Shown one piece after another: positions 53,542-63,572 of a DNA stretch of 64,000 nt. This DNA comes from Planctomycetota bacterium. GTDB taxonomy: Bacteria; Planctomycetota; UBA1135; UBA2386. The position numbers and the translations under genes are program-made. Position 1 is the first letter of the stretch; each line of letters opens with the position of its first letter. The stretch is from positions 76,796 to 140,795 of the forward strand of contig JAHBXX010000007.1 in assembly GCA_019636245.1 (NCBI GenBank), given 5' to 3'. The notes under the pieces were generated by a model, which was not told the origin of the DNA, searched no databases, and saw only the letters and a list, made by a program, of their open reading frames with translations.

Positions 53542-55638
53542 TCAGCCGAGCTCGAACTGCCGCTTGGCGTCGACCACGTCGCGATTGACGGCGACGATCG
53601 CCTCCTCGAGTCTCGCGCCGAGCTGCTCGCGCGGGCCGACCGTCGCCCGTACCTGCCGCATCATCTGGATCGCCATGCGCAACGTGCGCACGACGTCGCC
53701 GGCGTCGGCGTGCGCCAGTCGTTCCAGGTCCTCGACCGAGCCGCCGCGGCTCCAGCTGTCGATGGCGGCGGCGATGCCCCAGTCGGGCTCCTTGATCGTC
53801 TGCTCGACGCCCTGCAGCAGTTCGATGGCGACGAAGCGTCGCACGGCCTCGGTCGCGGCGTGCATCAGCGGCCCCAGCGCGCGGCGGTGCGCGGCCGGTT
53901 CGGCCCGGCGGCGCTCCTCGTGGATCAGGGCGGTGAACGTCGCCGCGATCTGGTGCAGGTCCATCTGCTCGAGCACGCCGCTCCACAGGAGCTCGGTGGC
54001 CTGGATCTCGTAGCCGTTGATGCGCTGCGCCAGCTTGCCGCGCGGCAGCAGGCCGGCGTCGCCGAGGTAGCCGGCGTCGCGCAAGATCTGCACCCGCGAC
54101 AGCAGGGCGGCTCGGGCCGCGGCGCGCTTCTTCGCCCGCGCCGAAGCGCTGCCCTTCTGCGCCTGGAACGCGGCGAAGCTCTTGTCGTAGGCGTCCAGCA
54201 GGCCGGGGCCGCCGAGGCGGTCGTAGAGGTTCAGGATCGTCGAGTAGGACAGGTTGAAGCGCGACGTGATCGGCTCGACCTTGCCGCTGTGGTAGCGCGA
54301 CAGCGGCGCCTCGAGCAGGTCCTCGTCCTCGAGGATGGCGATGACGAGTCCGCTCTTGTCGAGTCCCTGCCGGCCGGCGCGGCCGGCCATCTGCAGGTAG
54401 TCGCGGCTCTTCATGTAGTCCATCTGCACGCCGTCGAACTTGCGCAGCAGGTCGAACACGACCGTGCGCGCCGGCATGTTGATGCCGAGCGCGAACGTCT
54501 CGGTCGTGAACAGCAGCTTCAGCAGGCCCGAGGTGAACAGGCGCTCGACCACTTCCTTGTGGATCGGCAGCATGCCGGCGTGGTGGTAGCCGACCCCCTG
54601 CAGGGCGCGGCCGAGGATGCCGCGCAGGCCGGGATCCTGACCGGGATCGAGCTCGAACCGGGCGCAGACCTGATCGAACAGGTCCTGCATGCGCTGCCGC
54701 TCGGCGCGGTCGAGCAGGCGCCTGTCCATGCTGCGCTCGGCCTTGATCTCGCACTCCTTGCGCGAGAAGCAGAAGTAGAGCGCGGGCAGCAGCTGGCGGT
54801 GCTGGATCTCGTCGAGCAGCAGCACGTACGGCCGCGGGCCGATCGGGATCCGGCGTCCCTGCGCGCGTTCCCGCTTGTCGCCCCAGCGGCTGCGTTCGCG
54901 CTCGCGCCGGCCGATGCGGCCGCCGTGGCGCCGTTCGCGGGCGGCGGCGCGTTCGTGGAAGGTGATCGCGCGCGGTCGCTCGGCGAGCTGGAACACGCCC
55001 GCGTCGGGATGGAACAGGCGATGGGCCAAGGGCACCGGCCGTCGCGTGTGCTCGATCACCGTCAGCTCCTGGGGCCGCACCGAGCGGATCCAGGCGCCGA
55101 ACTCGTGCAGGTTGGCGATCGTGGCCGACAGGCCGACGAAGCGCACATGGGGTGGCGCGAAGATCAGGCTCTCCTCCCACACCGTGCCGCGATCCTTGTC
55201 GTCGACGAAGTGGACCTCGTCGAAGATCACGAAGTCGGTGTCGTGGAAGCGCGCCGGGTCCTCGAACACCGCGTTGCGGAAGATCTCCGTCGTCATGATG
55301 ACGATCGGCGCGTCCGGATCGAGGGTCAGGTCGCCGGTCATCAGGCCGACGCGGAGGCCGTCGGCCTTGAAGTCGCGGAACTTCTGGTTGCTCAGCGCCT
55401 TGATCGGGCTGGTGTAGATGGCTCGCCGCCCGCTCGCGACCGCGCGATCGATGGCGTACTCGGCGACCAGCGTCTTGCCGGCCCCGGTGGGCGCGGCGAG
55501 CAGCACGTTGTGCCCGGCCTCGATCGCGGTCGCCGCCTCGACCTGGAACGCATTCAGCGTGTACCCCTTCCACTGCCTCGGGGACGGCTGCGGCGCCGGT
55601 GTTCGCACCGCGGCAGCATCGCACATGGCTTGCGGCAT
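53542..55638 (-). CDS. Ski2/Mtr4-like superfamily II RNA helicase
   Basis: A 698-residue DExH helicase. Motif I is APTGAGKT, motif Ia SPIKALSNQKFRDFK, motif II DEVH in VIFDEVHFVDD, motif III SAT (GLSATIANLHEFG), and motif VI QMAGRAGRQG. The insertion HERAAARERRHGGRIGRRER is Arg-rich. The rest of the C-terminal half has FNLSYSTILNLYDR, typical of HelY/Ski2. Members unwind RNA in processing or decay. Two starts are possible, ATG 55638 and ATG 55626, neither with a good ribosome-binding site. The frame continues upstream to 55779 but with no support. Confidence 0.9.
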   Translation of the reverse strand: MPQAMCDAAAVRTPAPQPSPRQWKGYTLNAFQVEAATAIEAGHNVLLAAPTGAGKTLVAEYAIDRAVASGRRAIYTSPIKALSNQKFRDFKADGLRVGLMTGDLTLDPDAPIVIMTTEIFRNAVFEDPARFHDTDFVIFDEVHFVDDKDRGTVWEESLIFAPPHVRFVGLSATIANLHEFGAWIRSVRPQELTVIEHTRRPVPLAHRLFHPDAGVFQLAERPRAITFHERAAARERRHGGRIGRRERERSRWGDKRERAQGRRIPIGPRPYVLLLDEIQHRQLLPALYFCFSRKECEIKAERSMDRRLLDRAERQRMQDLFDQVCARFELDPGQDPGLRGILGRALQGVGYHHAGMLPIHKEVVERLFTSGLLKLLFTTETFALGINMPARTVVFDLLRKFDGVQMDYMKSRDYLQMAGRAGRQGLDKSGLVIAILEDEDLLEAPLSRYHSGKVEPITSRFNLSYSTILNLYDRLGGPGLLDAYDKSFAAFQAQKGSASARAKKRAAARAALLSRVQILRDAGYLGDAGLLPRGKLAQRINGYEIQATELLWSGVLEQMDLHQIAATFTALIHEERRRAEPAAHRRALGPLMHAATEAVRRFVAIELLQGVEQTIKEPDWGIAAAIDSWSRGGSVEDLERLAHADAGDVVRTLRMAIQMMRQVRATVGPREQLGARLEEAIVAVNRDVVDAKRQFELG

Positions 55639-55858
55639 TGGAACGCACAAGCCCGCCTGTGGAGGCTTGTCCACAGGCGGTCGGATCGGCGTGCCGCGCC
55701 CCGCGTGGCTCGGACTGGCGCGCCGTTGCGGCGGGGCTATGCTCCGCGGCTCTCCGTCGTGTGGCGGAGCGTTTCGCACCGGTCCTGCGGCCGTCGGGTC
55801 ACGACGGCGGCACCAACGGCGTCGCTGTGGTCACGGCGCGCCAACTCGGAGTCAGCCC

Positions 55859-56113
55859 ATGGAAACCAAGTCGGAAGTCAACGTCGGCAAGTTCGTCGGT
55901 CGCCACCTGTCGCAGATCAAGGTCGTGTCGCGCCTGCTCGAGCACGAACTCGAGGCGGCGAAGGGCAACCGCGAGGTCCCGATCGATCGCCACCTGGTCG
56001 AGAGCGTGCTCGACATGCTCGAGATCTTCACCGATGACTGCGAGACCGTCAGCGGTACCGCCCGCGAGCGCGGCAAGGTCGAGACCAAGCCCGTCGTCGC
56101 CAGGCTGAACTGA
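55859..56113 (+). CDS. Small conserved-looking protein of unknown function
   Basis: An 84-residue soluble protein (METKSEVNVGKFVGRHLSQIKVV at the N-terminus, then helices VSRLLEHELEAAKGN and DRHLVESVLDMLEIFTDDCETVS). Helix-rich and acidic, with no known motif. The ATG follows GGAG at 7-nt spacing. It lies between the helicase (divergent) and the FtsQ-like gene (97 nt downstream). It is not recognised. Confidence 0.6.
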   Translation: METKSEVNVGKFVGRHLSQIKVVSRLLEHELEAAKGNREVPIDRHLVESVLDMLEIFTDDCETVSGTARERGKVETKPVVARLN

Positions 56114-56210
56114 TCCCGGCCGGCGCCCGGGTCCGGCGGGTCCGGCCGACCGCGAAGGCGGTGGGCCGGTTCGCGCCGGTTCGAGCCGAGCGCCGCCGTA
56201 GAGCGCCCTG

Positions 56211-57173
56211 GTGGCCACCCGCGAGGACACCCCGGAATCCGGCTCCGCCTCGACCCGATGGGCGGTGCGGATCTTCGTCTTGGCGGCGTTCGCGGCGACG
56301 GTGTCGCTGTTCGGACCGCGGGCCGCCTCGGTGCTGGCCGCACGCCTGCACGCCGGTGCATCCCCGGCCGCCGTCGTCGACCTCGACCAGGTCGGGTTCA
56401 CGGCGCAGCCGGAGTGGATGGACCGTGCGCTGCTGCTGGCGGTCGCGGCATCGTTGTCGCCGCATCTGCGGCACGAGATCGGCCTGCTCGACGACGTGGC
56501 CGCGCGTGGGCTGCGCGATGCCCTGCTGGCGACGCCGTGGGTGCGCGGCGTCGCGCTCGATCGGGCGTTCCCAGACCGCCTGCGGCTGGGGATCGAACTG
56601 CGGCGCCCGGTGCTGGCGGTGCGCAGCGCCGACGGCGAGCCGATCTGTCTCGTCGACGGTGAGGCGATGATGCTGCCGTGGGTCGACACGCCGCTGCCGG
56701 AAACCGTGCTGCACCGCGAAGGGGGGGCACCGACCATGGCCGCCCAGCCGGGCCGCGTGGCCCCCGAGGCCCGGGTGCGTGCTGCCGCCGCGATCGCGGT
56801 GGAATGGCGCGATGCGGTGGCGCCGCTGGTGGCGGGCTGTCCCGCGCTGGTGGAGATCGACGCGACGAACCTCGGCGAACGGTGGCTGCGCGGCCCCAGC
56901 TACCCGGAGATCCGCGTCAAGCTGCGCCGTGCCGATGGCGGCACGGTGAGCTTCGCCTACGGCCGCCCGGTCGACAGTCCGCTGCCCCGGGTGCCGGTGG
57001 CGACCAAGGCAGGGGTGCTGACGAAGGTGCTCGAGCGCCATCCGGGTCTCGTCGGTCTGGTGGCCGGCGACCTGCGCCTGGCGCGGCGGTGGGCCGACTA
57101 CCTGCAGCCGCGCGCGGCTGGCCTGCTCGATCCGCTCGGGCCCTGGAGCACGCTGCAGCCGCGCGGCGGCTGA
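56211..57173 (+). CDS. FtsQ-like single-pass membrane protein with a POTRA-type domain
   Basis: A 320-residue protein with a single N-terminal membrane helix (VRIFVLAAFAATVSLFGP) and an extracytoplasmic domain with FtsQ/DivIB features: ALLATPWVRGVALDRAFPDRLRLGIELRRPVLAV, then CLVDGEAMMLP, corresponding to the POTRA domain and the start of the beta domain of FtsQ, which connects division proteins in other bacteria. GTG 56211 is the start. No other division gene (ftsA, ftsZ, ftsW, murC) lies in the window. Whether this is a true divisome protein is not decided by sequence alone. Confidence 0.68.
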   Translation: MATREDTPESGSASTRWAVRIFVLAAFAATVSLFGPRAASVLAARLHAGASPAAVVDLDQVGFTAQPEWMDRALLLAVAASLSPHLRHEIGLLDDVAARGLRDALLATPWVRGVALDRAFPDRLRLGIELRRPVLAVRSADGEPICLVDGEAMMLPWVDTPLPETVLHREGGAPTMAAQPGRVAPEARVRAAAAIAVEWRDAVAPLVAGCPALVEIDATNLGERWLRGPSYPEIRVKLRRADGGTVSFAYGRPVDSPLPRVPVATKAGVLTKVLERHPGLVGLVAGDLRLARRWADYLQPRAAGLLDPLGPWSTLQPRGG

Positions 57174-57185
57174 GGTCGGGAGCGC

Positions 57186-58607
57186 TCAGTCAGCGCAGGC
57201 GGCGAGCGCCGCGCGCACGAGGCCGCGCAGGTCGAAGCCACCCGCCTTGGTGCAGCCCAGGCGCACCAGCACGAACCGGCGGCTCGGCACCACCACGCAG
57301 TACTGCCCCTCGTGGCCGTCGAGGTGCACGAGATCCGGCGGCAGGTCGGGCCACGGGCGCGGTCGTGCACGGTCACCATCGGGGGCGACGTTCAGCCACA
57401 GGTGCCAGCCGAACCGGCCGTCGCTTCCCGGCGCCGGGGCCGTCATGCGCTGCCACCAGCCCTCGGGCAGGATCTGGGCACCCGCGGCGTGGCCGCCGTC
57501 GGCGAGGAACAGGCCGAACCTCGCCCAGTCGCGCGCCGTCGCGAAACCGTACGAACTGCCGACGAGCGTGCCGCTGGGATCGGTCTCGAGCAGCGTGTGG
57601 TGCATGCCGAGCGGCTCGAACAGCGCCGTGCGCGGGAAGGCCCAGTAGTCGCGGTCGTCGGCGAACGTCTGCCGCAGCAGGCGGCAGATCAGGTTCGTGC
57701 CGCCGCTCGTGTAGGCGAAACGCTCGCCGGGCGGCGCGACCGGCGGTTGCCGCGCGTACTCGGCGCCGTGGTCGGCCGACGCGAACAGCATGCGCAGCAC
57801 GTCGCTGCGGGGATCGTCGTACGATTCGTTCCAGGCGAGGCCGGCGGTCATCGCCAGCAGGTCGCCGAACCGGATCCGGCGCCGGCCGTCATCGGCCTCC
57901 TGCCACTCCGGGACGTCGGGCGCGCGTTCGAGGTCGATCTGCCCCTGCTGCACACGCGCGCCGACCAGAGCGCCGACCAGCGTCTTGCTCATCGACCAGC
58001 CGGGCAGCCGCATGCGGGCGTCGTAGCCCGGCCCGTAGCGCTCGGCGACCAGCCGACCGCCGTGCACGACGACGACCGCGCGGGTGCGCACCGGCGGGCG
58101 GCCCTCCGGCTCGGTGAAGGCGGCCTCGAGCGCCGCCTGCAGCGCGCCGGCATCGACGCCCTCGGGCGGCGTGGCGGGCAGCCGATCGCCCCGCGGCCAG
58201 TCGAGCGTGGCGGCATCGGGCGGCACCCCGGCGGGTGGTGCCGCCGCGCGTCGGCGCAGCCGTTCGGCGTCCATGCCGTCGGCCAGCAGGGTGCAGCCGA
58301 GGTCCACCGTGGCCACGGCCGTCGCCGTCGCGGCGCCTATGCGGCACGTCACCGTGCGCCCCGTGGCGTCGACGGTGAAGCGCAGCAGCGGCCGCACCAG
58401 CGCCTCGAGCGGGCGGTCGGGGGCGAGCTCCTCGGCGAGCACCGAGGCCTGCGTGCGGCCGCTGACGAACAGCGCCGAGGCCATGACCTTGGCCGCATAG
58501 GCGGCGGCCAGCTGGGCCGTTGCCCGATCGGGCGCCTGCGACTGCGCCGGCGCCGGCGGCGCCATGGCGATCGCGACGGCGAACCACGACCACGACGCGG
58601 CATGCAT
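57186..58607 (-). CDS. Exported serine hydrolase, beta-lactamase-like (S12 type)
   Basis: A 473-residue exported enzyme. Signal peptide [17 protein letters not shown]. The serine hydrolase motif SxxK is Ser205-Met-Ser-Lys208 in [14 protein letters not shown], with YTSGG as the probable tyrosine motif and HEGQY near the C-terminus. The [14 protein letters not shown] stretch resembles the 6-aminohexanoate-dimer hydrolase/esterase branch rather than true beta-lactamases. A ~170-residue N-terminal region of unknown fold precedes the catalytic domain. It is divergent from the GT39-type gene (70-nt gap). Confidence 0.87.
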   Translation of the reverse strand: MHAASWSWFAVAIAMAPPAPAQSQAPDRATAQLAAAYAAKVMASALFVSGRTQASVLAEELAPDRPLEALVRPLLRFTVDATGRTVTCRIGAATATAVATVDLGCTLLADGMDAERLRRRAAAPPAGVPPDAATLDWPRGDRLPATPPEGVDAGALQAALEAAFTEPEGRPPVRTRAVVVVHGGRLVAERYGPGYDARMRLPGWSMSKTLVGALVGARVQQGQIDLERAPDVPEWQEADDGRRRIRFGDLLAMTAGLAWNESYDDPRSDVLRMLFASADHGAEYARQPPVAPPGERFAYTSGGTNLICRLLRQTFADDRDYWAFPRTALFEPLGMHHTLLETDPSGTLVGSSYGFATARDWARFGLFLADGGHAAGAQILPEGWWQRMTAPAPGSDGRFGWHLWLNVAPDGDRARPRPWPDLPPDLVHLDGHEGQYCVVVPSRRFVLVRLGCTKAGGFDLRGLVRAALAACAD

Positions 58608-58677
58608 CGCGCCATGGTAGCCGTGGGCGGCGCCGCGCGGGCCGGGAGAGGCGCTGGGGCGACGGCTCCAGGCCGCG

Positions 58678-59991
58678 GTGGCACCGGGCCGATGCAGGGA
58701 GGTGCGCAAGGCCGAGCGGGCGGTGCTGGTGGGGATCGTGGTCGCCGTCGCCACGGCGCTGCGCTGGGGGTTCGTCGCCACCGCGCAGGTGCAGGCGCCG
58801 CTGCGCGCCGACGCCGGCCAGTACGCGCAGTACGCGAGGAACCTCGTCGAGCACGGCGTGTACTCGCTGGCGACGTCGGTGCCGCCGGCGCCGGATTCGT
58901 ACCGGTCCCCGGGCTATCCCTGGCTGCTCGCCGCGTGCCGGTGGCTGGCAGGCGAATCCGGGTGGCATGCGGCGCTGCTCGGCGTGCAGGTGGTCCTGGG
59001 GGCCGCCACGGTCCTGCTGTGCTACCGGCTCGCGCGCGCGTGGCTGGCGTTCCCGCCGGCGCTCGCGGCCGCCGGGCTGTGCGCCGCGAGTCCGCACCTC
59101 GTGGTGGCCAGCGGCTACGTGCTGACCGAGGTCCTGGCGGCGTTCCTGGCCACGCTCGGCCTCTGGCTGGTCGCCGGCGAAGGTCGCGCGCGCGTGCTGG
59201 TCGGCGGCGGCGTGCTGGGACTGCTGGCCCTCTGCAACGAGACGTTGGTGGTGGTGGCCCTGGTGCTGCTGTGGCCGCTCGGGCGGGCGCGGGGTCGGGG
59301 CCTCGCGCTGGCCTTCGGCGCCGCGGCGCTGCTGCCGCTGCTGGCCTGGAACCTGCGCAACGGCAGCCAGCCGCTCGCGCGCACCGGCGCCGAACGCGTG
59401 ACGGCATCGATCAGCCACGGCAGCTACCCGGGCATGGTGTTCCGCGATCCTCGGCTGCGCGGCTTCCCGTACCACGAGGACCCCGAACAGCCGGCGTTCG
59501 GCGGCTCGTGGACGGCCTTGCGCGACGTGCTCGGCCGGCGCGTGGCCGCGGATCCCTGGCGCTACCTCGCCTGGTACCTGGTCGAGAAGCCGCTCTGGCT
59601 GTGGCGGTGGGACCTCGTGCAGGGACGCGACGTGCTCGTCTACGAGGTCGCGAACTCGCCCTACGAACGCCAGCCGGTGATGGCGCTGAGCCACGCGGTG
59701 ATGCGAACGCTGCACGGGCCGTGCATGGCGCTGGCCGCGGGCGCGGCCTTGTGGCTGGCCTGGAACCGGCGCCGACGGTGGCCGTTCGCGGCCCAGGCGC
59801 TCGGCCTCGTCGCCGTGGCCGGCACCCTGGCCTACCTGCCGGTGATCCCCGATCCCCGCTACCTGCAGCCGGTCCGCCCTGTGGTGTTCGTGCTCGGGGC
59901 CGCGGGCGCGGCGGCCGTCGTCCGGCGGCTGGCGAGCGTGCGGTCGCGGGCGCGCCCGGCGCCGGCCGGCGTCGCCGGCGCCGGGGCCTGA
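58678..59991 (+). CDS. GT39/ArnT-type glycosyltransferase-like membrane protein
   Basis: A 437-residue polytopic protein with ~9-11 transmembrane segments ([54 protein letters not shown] among them). The first extracytoplasmic loop has [21 protein letters not shown], matching the Asp-containing loop of dolichyl/undecaprenyl-phosphate-using transferases (PMT/ArnT type). The [11 protein letters not shown] segment also fits the family. It would transfer a sugar from a polyprenyl-phosphate donor to protein or lipid. The start is the GTG at 58678 because no better one is near. Substrate unknown. Confidence 0.8.
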   Translation: MAPGRCREVRKAERAVLVGIVVAVATALRWGFVATAQVQAPLRADAGQYAQYARNLVEHGVYSLATSVPPAPDSYRSPGYPWLLAACRWLAGESGWHAALLGVQVVLGAATVLLCYRLARAWLAFPPALAAAGLCAASPHLVVASGYVLTEVLAAFLATLGLWLVAGEGRARVLVGGGVLGLLALCNETLVVVALVLLWPLGRARGRGLALAFGAAALLPLLAWNLRNGSQPLARTGAERVTASISHGSYPGMVFRDPRLRGFPYHEDPEQPAFGGSWTALRDVLGRRVAADPWRYLAWYLVEKPLWLWRWDLVQGRDVLVYEVANSPYERQPVMALSHAVMRTLHGPCMALAAGAALWLAWNRRRRWPFAAQALGLVAVAGTLAYLPVIPDPRYLQPVRPVVFVLGAAGAAAVVRRLASVRSRARPAPAGVAGAGA

Positions 59992-60053
59992 GGTCCAGGG
60001 CCCTACGCACATCGACGGGAGCGCGGCGTCCGTCGAAGTCTTCTCGTGGACGC

Positions 60054-61082
60054 ATGACGATGCACGGCACGGTGCCGGCGGGCCTGCGGTCGACGGCCTC
60101 GGTGCGGCAGTTGATCGGCAACACGCCGCTGCTCGAGGTGGTCTACCGGCTCGACGGTCGCGAGCGGCGGCTCTACGCCAAGTACGAGTCGATGAACATG
60201 ACCGGCTCGGTCAAGGACCGCATGGCCTGCCACATCCTGGCCGAGGCCTACCTGCGGGGCCAGATCACCGGTGGCGAGACGATCGTCGAGGCGAGCAGCG
60301 GCAACACCGGCATCGCCTTCGCGGCGCTCGGCGCCGCCCTGGGCCACCCGGTGCGGATCTACATGCCCGACTGGATGAGCCAGGAGCGCGTCCAGCTGAT
60401 CCGCAGCTTCGGCGCCGAGGTCGTGGGCGTCACGGCCGCCGACGGCGGCTTCGTCGGCGCGGTGCAACAGGCCGAGCGGTTCGCGCGCGACCACGAGCGC
60501 GTGTTCCTGCCGCGCCAGTTCGAGAACGAGGCGAACGTGCGCGCGCACGCCAGCGGCACGGGGCCCGAGATCCTGCTGCAGATGGAGGCCTTCGGCCGCT
60601 CGCCGGCGGCGTTCGTGGCCGGCGTCGGCACCGGCGGCACGGTGATGGGCGTCGGTCGCGCCCTGCGCGCGGCCCTGCCGGAGGTGCGCATCCATCCGCT
60701 CGAGCCGGCCAACTCGCCGACGCTGCGCACCGGGCGCAAGGTCGGCCACCACCGCATCCAGGGCATCTCCGACGAGTTCGTGCCGAAGGTCGTCGACCTG
60801 GCGACGCTCGACGCCATCGTCGACGTCTGGGACGGCGACGCGATCCTGATGGCCCAGGCGCTGGCCAAGGGGCTCGGGCTGGCGGTCGGCATCAGCTCGG
60901 GGGCCAACTTCCTCGGCGCGGCACAGCTGGTCGAGCGCCATGGCGGCCCGGGCGCCGTCGTCACGGTCTTCTGCGACAGCAACAAGAAGTACCTGTCGAC
61001 CGACCTGTGCCGGGAGGAGCCGGTGCGCGACGACTACCTCGCGCCGCGCATCGAACTGGTCGGCTGCCGCGCCGTGCGTTGA
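60054..61082 (+). CDS. Cysteine synthase-like PLP enzyme
   Basis: A 342-residue fold type II pyridoxal-phosphate enzyme. Lys54 in [10 protein letters not shown] forms the Schiff base. SSGNTG (Ser81-Gly86) binds the substrate carboxylate, and [12 protein letters not shown] is the phosphate-binding loop. The layout matches O-acetylserine sulfhydrylase, which makes cysteine, but a related beta-replacement enzyme is also possible. The tail ([17 protein letters not shown]) is longer than in CysK. It stands alone, convergent with the thioredoxin gene. Confidence 0.92.
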   Translation: MTMHGTVPAGLRSTASVRQLIGNTPLLEVVYRLDGRERRLYAKYESMNMTGSVKDRMACHILAEAYLRGQITGGETIVEASSGNTGIAFAALGAALGHPVRIYMPDWMSQERVQLIRSFGAEVVGVTAADGGFVGAVQQAERFARDHERVFLPRQFENEANVRAHASGTGPEILLQMEAFGRSPAAFVAGVGTGGTVMGVGRALRAALPEVRIHPLEPANSPTLRTGRKVGHHRIQGISDEFVPKVVDLATLDAIVDVWDGDAILMAQALAKGLGLAVGISSGANFLGAAQLVERHGGPGAVVTVFCDSNKKYLSTDLCREEPVRDDYLAPRIELVGCRAVR

Positions 61083-61103
61083 GTGCAGGCCGCGGGCGGC
61101 GGG

Positions 61104-62075
61104 TCACTTCGCGTCGTCTTCGATCTGCTTGCGGATCTCCGGCAGCACCTGGTCGATGCGGCCGACGAGCGGCGACTTGGGCAGCAGGGCCTTGGCGGCC
61201 TCGAGCGCCTCGACCGCCGCCTTGGCATCCTGGGTCGCGTCCATCAGGACCATGCCCTTGAAGAACAAGGCCAGCTGGTGCTGGATCTTGCTCTTCGGCG
61301 CCTTGATCACGGTCTCGAGGTGGGCGAGGGCCTTGTCCGCCTCCCCGCTCTCCATGTGCGGGCCGATCGCCGCGGTCAGCGCCTTCGCCTCGCGGTTCAG
61401 GTCGCGACGCAGGCCCAACTCCTCGACCTTCGGCTCGTACTTGGCCTTGAGGCTGGCCTTGCCATCGGCGTCGAGCGCGACGATCTCGGCCATGGTGTCG
61501 AGGTGGTAGGCGGACACGACCTCCTCGTCGATCGTCTGCAGCGCCTCGTCGAGCGCCGTCGCGCGTTCGACGCCGCGCTTCGCCTCGGCGCGGCCCATCG
61601 CCGCGAGGAAGGCGTCGCCCTTCTTCTTGTGCCCGGCGAGCATCGCCAGGTACTTGGTCGGACCGCCGGCCTCGTAGCCCGACTGGGCGTAGGGCCGGCC
61701 CTCGGGGTCGGTCAGCAGGATCGTCGGGAAGCCGCGCACCTGGTAGTGCTGCTGCAGTTCCTCGTTCTGCGCCCGTACCGCGTCGGTGACCAGGCTCTCG
61801 TCGCGCGGGTAGTCGAGCTTCACCAGCACGAAGTCCTTCGGCGCGCCGGTCTGGAACGCCTCCTGTGCGAAGACCTCCTTGTCGAGGCGGACGCACCAGC
61901 TGCACCAGTCGGAACCGGTGAAGTCGAGCAGCAGGTGCTTGTTCTCCGCCTTGGCCTGGGCCTTCGCCGCGGCGAAGTCCTGCGTCCACTGGGCGCCTTG
62001 TTGGGCCTGCAGGCAGGCGGTGAGCGTGGCGAACACAATCGACAGGGTCGTGCAGTGCATCGGAGGATTCGGCAT
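61104..62075 (-). CDS. Exported thioredoxin-fold protein with intact CxxC
   Basis: A 323-residue exported protein. Signal peptide TLSIVFATLTACLQAQ (cleavage after AQ). The thioredoxin domain follows with the redox motif Cys58-Ser-Trp-Cys61 in DFTGSDWCSWC, then a cis-Pro strand QVRGFPTILLTDPEG. The second half (from about residue 160) is helical, TPR-like. It may reduce or shuffle disulfides outside the cytoplasm. ATG 62075 or 62060 may be the start. A minus-strand TAGCAT box lies just upstream. Unlike the other two thioredoxin-fold proteins here, the active Cys pair is present. Confidence 0.87.
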   Translation of the reverse strand: MPNPPMHCTTLSIVFATLTACLQAQQGAQWTQDFAAAKAQAKAENKHLLLDFTGSDWCSWCVRLDKEVFAQEAFQTGAPKDFVLVKLDYPRDESLVTDAVRAQNEELQQHYQVRGFPTILLTDPEGRPYAQSGYEAGGPTKYLAMLAGHKKKGDAFLAAMGRAEAKRGVERATALDEALQTIDEEVVSAYHLDTMAEIVALDADGKASLKAKYEPKVEELGLRRDLNREAKALTAAIGPHMESGEADKALAHLETVIKAPKSKIQHQLALFFKGMVLMDATQDAKAAVEALEAAKALLPKSPLVGRIDQVLPEIRKQIEDDAK

Positions 62076-62141
62076 GAGGGGCGGCGGATGCTACGCGGTG
62101 GCGCCGGCGCCGCGGCACGGAAACCGGAGCGCTGCCGCCTC

Positions 62142-63572
62142 CTAGCGTGGACCGAGGGCGGCGATCGCGGCGCGCAGCAGGCGGTCGACGAGGTCGGGAT
62201 CGGCGCGCCCCTTCGTCTGCCGCATCACATGGCCCTTCAGGGCGTCGAGGGCCCGCTCCTTGCCGGCCTGGACGGCGGCGGCGGCCTCCGGCAGGGCGGC
62301 GAGCGCCGCGGCGACCAGCGGCTGCAGCGCGGCGGGGTCGTCGAGCCGCGCGAGCCCCAGTTCGCGCACGGCGACGCGGGCGGGCACGCGGTGGGTGCAG
62401 AGGTGGCGGAAGACCTTGCGCGCCGTCACCTGCGTCAAGGTGCCGTCGGCCAGCAGCGCCAGCAGTTCGGCCAGCTGCGGCGGCGGCAGCGGGAAGTCCG
62501 CCAGCGCCACGCCGAGGTCGCGCTGCGCCGGCAGCACCTCGCCGATCGTCCAGTTGCTGGCGGTCTTCGCGTCGACGCCGGCGGCGACGAGCGCCTCGAA
62601 CCAGTCGCCGACGGCGCGGTCCTGCGTCAGCGCCACGACGTCGTGCTCGGGCAGGGCGAAGCGGCCGCGGTAGCGCGCCCGGCGCCGCTCGGGCAGTTCG
62701 CCGAGCAGCTGCCGCTGGCGCTCGATGGTGGCCTCGTCGACGACGAGCGGCGGCAGGTCGGGGTCGGGGAAATAGCGGTAGTCGGGGGCGTTCTCCTTGC
62801 TGCGCTGCGGCCGCGACTCGCCGGCCTCGTCGTTCCAGCCGCGGGTCTCGGCGGCGATGCGGCCACCGGCGGCGAGGACCGCGGTCTGCCGGCGCTCCTC
62901 GTACTCGAGGGCCCGCTGCACCATCTTCAGCGAGTTGAGGTTCTTCAGCTCGACCTTGGTGCCGAGCTGCGTGCTGCCGGCCGGCATCAGCGAGATGTTC
63001 GCGTCGCAGCGCATCGAGCCGAGTTCCAGGTCGCAGTCGCTGACGCCCGCATGGCGCAGGATCTCGCGCAGGTGGTGCAGGAACGCATGCGCTTCGGCGG
63101 GGCTGCGCAGGTCGGGTTCGCCGACGATCTCGACCAGCGGCATGCCGGCGCGGTTGAGGTCCACCAGGGTGCCGGCGTCGCTGTGGGTCAGCTTGCCCGC
63201 GTCTTCCTCGAGGTGGATCCGCTGCAGGCGGCAGCTCCGGCCATCGCCGATCGGCACCGCGCCGCCGCGGCAGATCGGCTCCTCGAACTGGCTGATCTGG
63301 TAGCCCTTCGGCAGGTCCGGATAGAAGTAGTTCTTGCGGGCGAAGCGGGAGACGGGCTGGATCTGGCCGTCGAGCGCCAGCGCCGTGCGCACGGCCAGCT
63401 CGATCGCGGTCGCATTCGGTCGCGGCAGCACGCCCGGCAACCCGAGGTCGATCGCGTGCACGCGGGAGTTGGGCTCGCCCAGCGCCGCGGCCGGTGCGGG
63501 CGAGAACAGCTTGCTCTGCGTGGCGAGCTGCACGTGGACCTCGAGGCCGATGACGGTGGTGAACGCGTTCAC
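62142..63572 (-). CDS. gatB: Aspartyl/glutamyl-tRNA amidotransferase subunit B
   Basis: GatB of the GatCAB amidotransferase, which converts misacylated Glu-tRNA-Gln (or Asp-tRNA-Asn) to the correct amide form, 476 residues. Conserved blocks are VIGLEVHVQL, KNYFYPDLPKGYQISQF, GSMRCDANIS, and DYRYFPDPDLPP. The C-terminal YqeY-like tail is present. GTG start overlaps the gatA stop by four bases, showing a gatA-gatB operon. Presence implies indirect amidation for at least one tRNA. gatC is not in the window. Confidence 0.95.
   Translation of the reverse strand: MNAFTTVIGLEVHVQLATQSKLFSPAPAAALGEPNSRVHAIDLGLPGVLPRPNATAIELAVRTALALDGQIQPVSRFARKNYFYPDLPKGYQISQFEEPICRGGAVPIGDGRSCRLQRIHLEEDAGKLTHSDAGTLVDLNRAGMPLVEIVGEPDLRSPAEAHAFLHHLREILRHAGVSDCDLELGSMRCDANISLMPAGSTQLGTKVELKNLNSLKMVQRALEYEERRQTAVLAAGGRIAAETRGWNDEAGESRPQRSKENAPDYRYFPDPDLPPLVVDEATIERQRQLLGELPERRRARYRGRFALPEHDVVALTQDRAVGDWFEALVAAGVDAKTASNWTIGEVLPAQRDLGVALADFPLPPPQLAELLALLADGTLTQVTARKVFRHLCTHRVPARVAVRELGLARLDDPAALQPLVAAALAALPEAAAAVQAGKERALDALKGHVMRQTKGRADPDLVDRLLRAAIAALGPR

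Noticed and set aside
57186..58607. A beta-lactamase resistance gene
   Set aside because: Motif context ([14 protein letters not shown]) fits esterase/hydrolase relatives better, and no resistance context is present.
57312..61082. A plus-strand frame of about 1,256 codons ending in the cysteine synthase-like gene
   Set aside because: Only the part from ATG 60054 has family motifs. The upstream portion is antisense to the serine hydrolase and out of frame with the GT39-type gene.
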